The notes under the pieces are model-generated. The model did no database searches, was not told the DNA's origin, and saw only the letters and a list, made by a program, of their open reading frames with translations. Of a DNA stretch of 64,000 bases, positions 63,289 through 64,000 are shown one piece after another; positions within the stretch are counted from its first letter, which is position 1, and each line of letters starts with the position of its first letter. Origin of the DNA: Iningainema tapete BLCC-T55 (GTDB lineage: Bacteria > Cyanobacteriota > Cyanobacteriia > Cyanobacteriales > Nostocaceae); the NCBI RefSeq assembly GCF_014698965.1, contig NZ_JACXAE010000080.1:1-64000 (forward strand). The letters run 5' to 3'. Both the position numbers and the translations under genes were made by a program.

Positions 63289-64000
63289 TTAAATGTACAT
63301 AGCAAAGTAGTCCTCATAAATTTCAGTATTGGTTGATAACGTTAGTTCTACTTTTTCACGCTCTGCATCGATCGCCGAAGTGCCATTAGAAAGACTTGCT
63401 TCTGGCATAAAATCGCCACAGTATTCATTGGCGGGTACGGCTTCGTTCATCTTTTTAGGATAGCTTAAACCCAGATGGTTCATGATCGTGATAAATTGAT
63501 CGCGGCTACGATCACTAAATCGGGGATTGAGGCGTTTTTCTTCGCCAATTGTAGAAACGGTGCGCCCTTTGTAATCATGGGCGGGATAAACTAGGGTTTC
63601 CTCTGGGAGAGTAAATAACTGTTGTGTCACAGTATCGTACAGAATGCCTGCATCGCCCGATTGAAAGTCTGTGCGTCCACAGCCCCGAATTAATAAGGCA
63701 TCCCCTGTTAATAGATGAGTTTTGTTGACTAAATAAGCCAGATGACTATCGGTGTGCCCTGGTGTGGCAATCGCCTCAATCCGTACAGTTCCCACAATTA
63801 AGGTTTCGCGATCGCCAAGGGAGTGATCCGCAGACCGAGCAGTACTATTTAAGGGTACCATTACCTGACAACCTGTTTGTTGTCTCAGTTTACCTGCTCC
63901 GGTGATATGATCGGCATGGATGTGAGTTTCCAAACAGTAGCGCAAGTTCAACCCCAAGTCATCCAGCACTTGTAAATCACGGTCTACTTGTTCTAATACT
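63289..64000 (-). CDS. ETHE1-like MBL-fold persulfide dioxygenase (5' end cut)
   Basis: Partial gene running off the right edge; the frame stays open to base 64000 (VLEQVDRDLQVLDDLGLNLR), so the N-terminus is missing. The metal-site motifs are THIHADHITG, PGHTDSH, LTGDALLIRGCGRTDFQSGD and YPAHDYKG. CGRTDFQSGD is typical of ETHE1/persulfide dioxygenases, which oxidise glutathione persulfide in sulfide detoxification. This fits the sulfur genes to its left. Confidence 0.85.
   Translation of the reverse strand, partial: VLEQVDRDLQVLDDLGLNLRYCLETHIHADHITGAGKLRQQTGCQVMVPLNSTARSADHSLGDRETLIVGTVRIEAIATPGHTDSHLAYLVNKTHLLTGDALLIRGCGRTDFQSGDAGILYDTVTQQLFTLPEETLVYPAHDYKGRTVSTIGEEKRLNPRFSDRSRDQFITIMNHLGLSYPKKMNEAVPANEYCGDFMPEASLSNGTSAIDAEREKVELTLSTNTEIYEDYFAMYI

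Overview
The window looks like chromosomal DNA of a filamentous, probably heterocyst-forming cyanobacterium. The evidence is an orange carotenoid protein, a CrtH-type carotenoid isomerase, DUF1822, DUF4058 and Uma2 families, CHAT and caspase-like signalling proteins, HIP1 (GCGATCGC) sites, short tandem heptamer repeats, and a family of dispersed palindromes of the form TAGAGACG...CGTCTCTA. I do not name a species.

Left part (1-26 kb). After the cut end of an insertion sequence comes a 14-repeat caspase-STAND-WD40 protein. Housekeeping and pigment genes follow: an alpha/beta hydrolase divergent from aroE, YggT, upp, crtH, and OCP convergent to crtH. Next is a sigma-like regulator / DUF1822 / TPR-CHAT cluster. 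A purine-ureide group follows: a PuuE-like deacetylase coupled to a ureidoglycolate lyase, a 5'-nucleotidase, and a second ureidoglycolate lyase. Small secreted proteins (one netrin/TIMP-like), degraded gene fragments and an HD hydrolase close this part.

CRISPR part (26.5-46.6 kb). A type III CRISPR-Cas locus, best described as III-D, fills about 20 kb. It has a WYL/TIGR03985 regulator divergent from csx3, then csx3, csx3-AAA, a cas10 with GGDD but no HD domain, cas7-type genes, csx10, a putative cas11 and a Can2/Card1-type nuclease. A block of small unrecognised genes follows: a HEPN-like protein, a relic CRISPR mini-array and a PD-(D/E)xK-like protein. More cas7-type genes and a csx19-like gene come next. 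A PIN-toxin pseudogene and a decayed IS1182-like element separate the cas genes from an 18-repeat array. The gene content suggests a signalling strategy: Cas10 makes cyclic oligoadenylate, Can2/Card1 responds to it, and the two Csx3 proteins remove it. No cas1, cas2 or cas6 is visible.

Right part (46.6-64 kb). A broken Rpn/DUF4351 gene and a DUF2235 hydrolase precede a sulfur region. This holds sbpA-cysT-cysW-NIL-NIL, cysA divergent from a CysR-like Crp regulator, a second sulfate-binding protein, an SBP56/methanethiol-oxidase homologue and, at the right edge, a partial ETHE1-like persulfide dioxygenase. Also present are a class II glutamine amidotransferase, an Uma2 protein, a monooxygenase, a 2-oxoglutarate dioxygenase, a fatty-acid-hydroxylase-like membrane protein, and a scar joining two gene remnants.

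All family assignments come from reading motifs; no database search was run.
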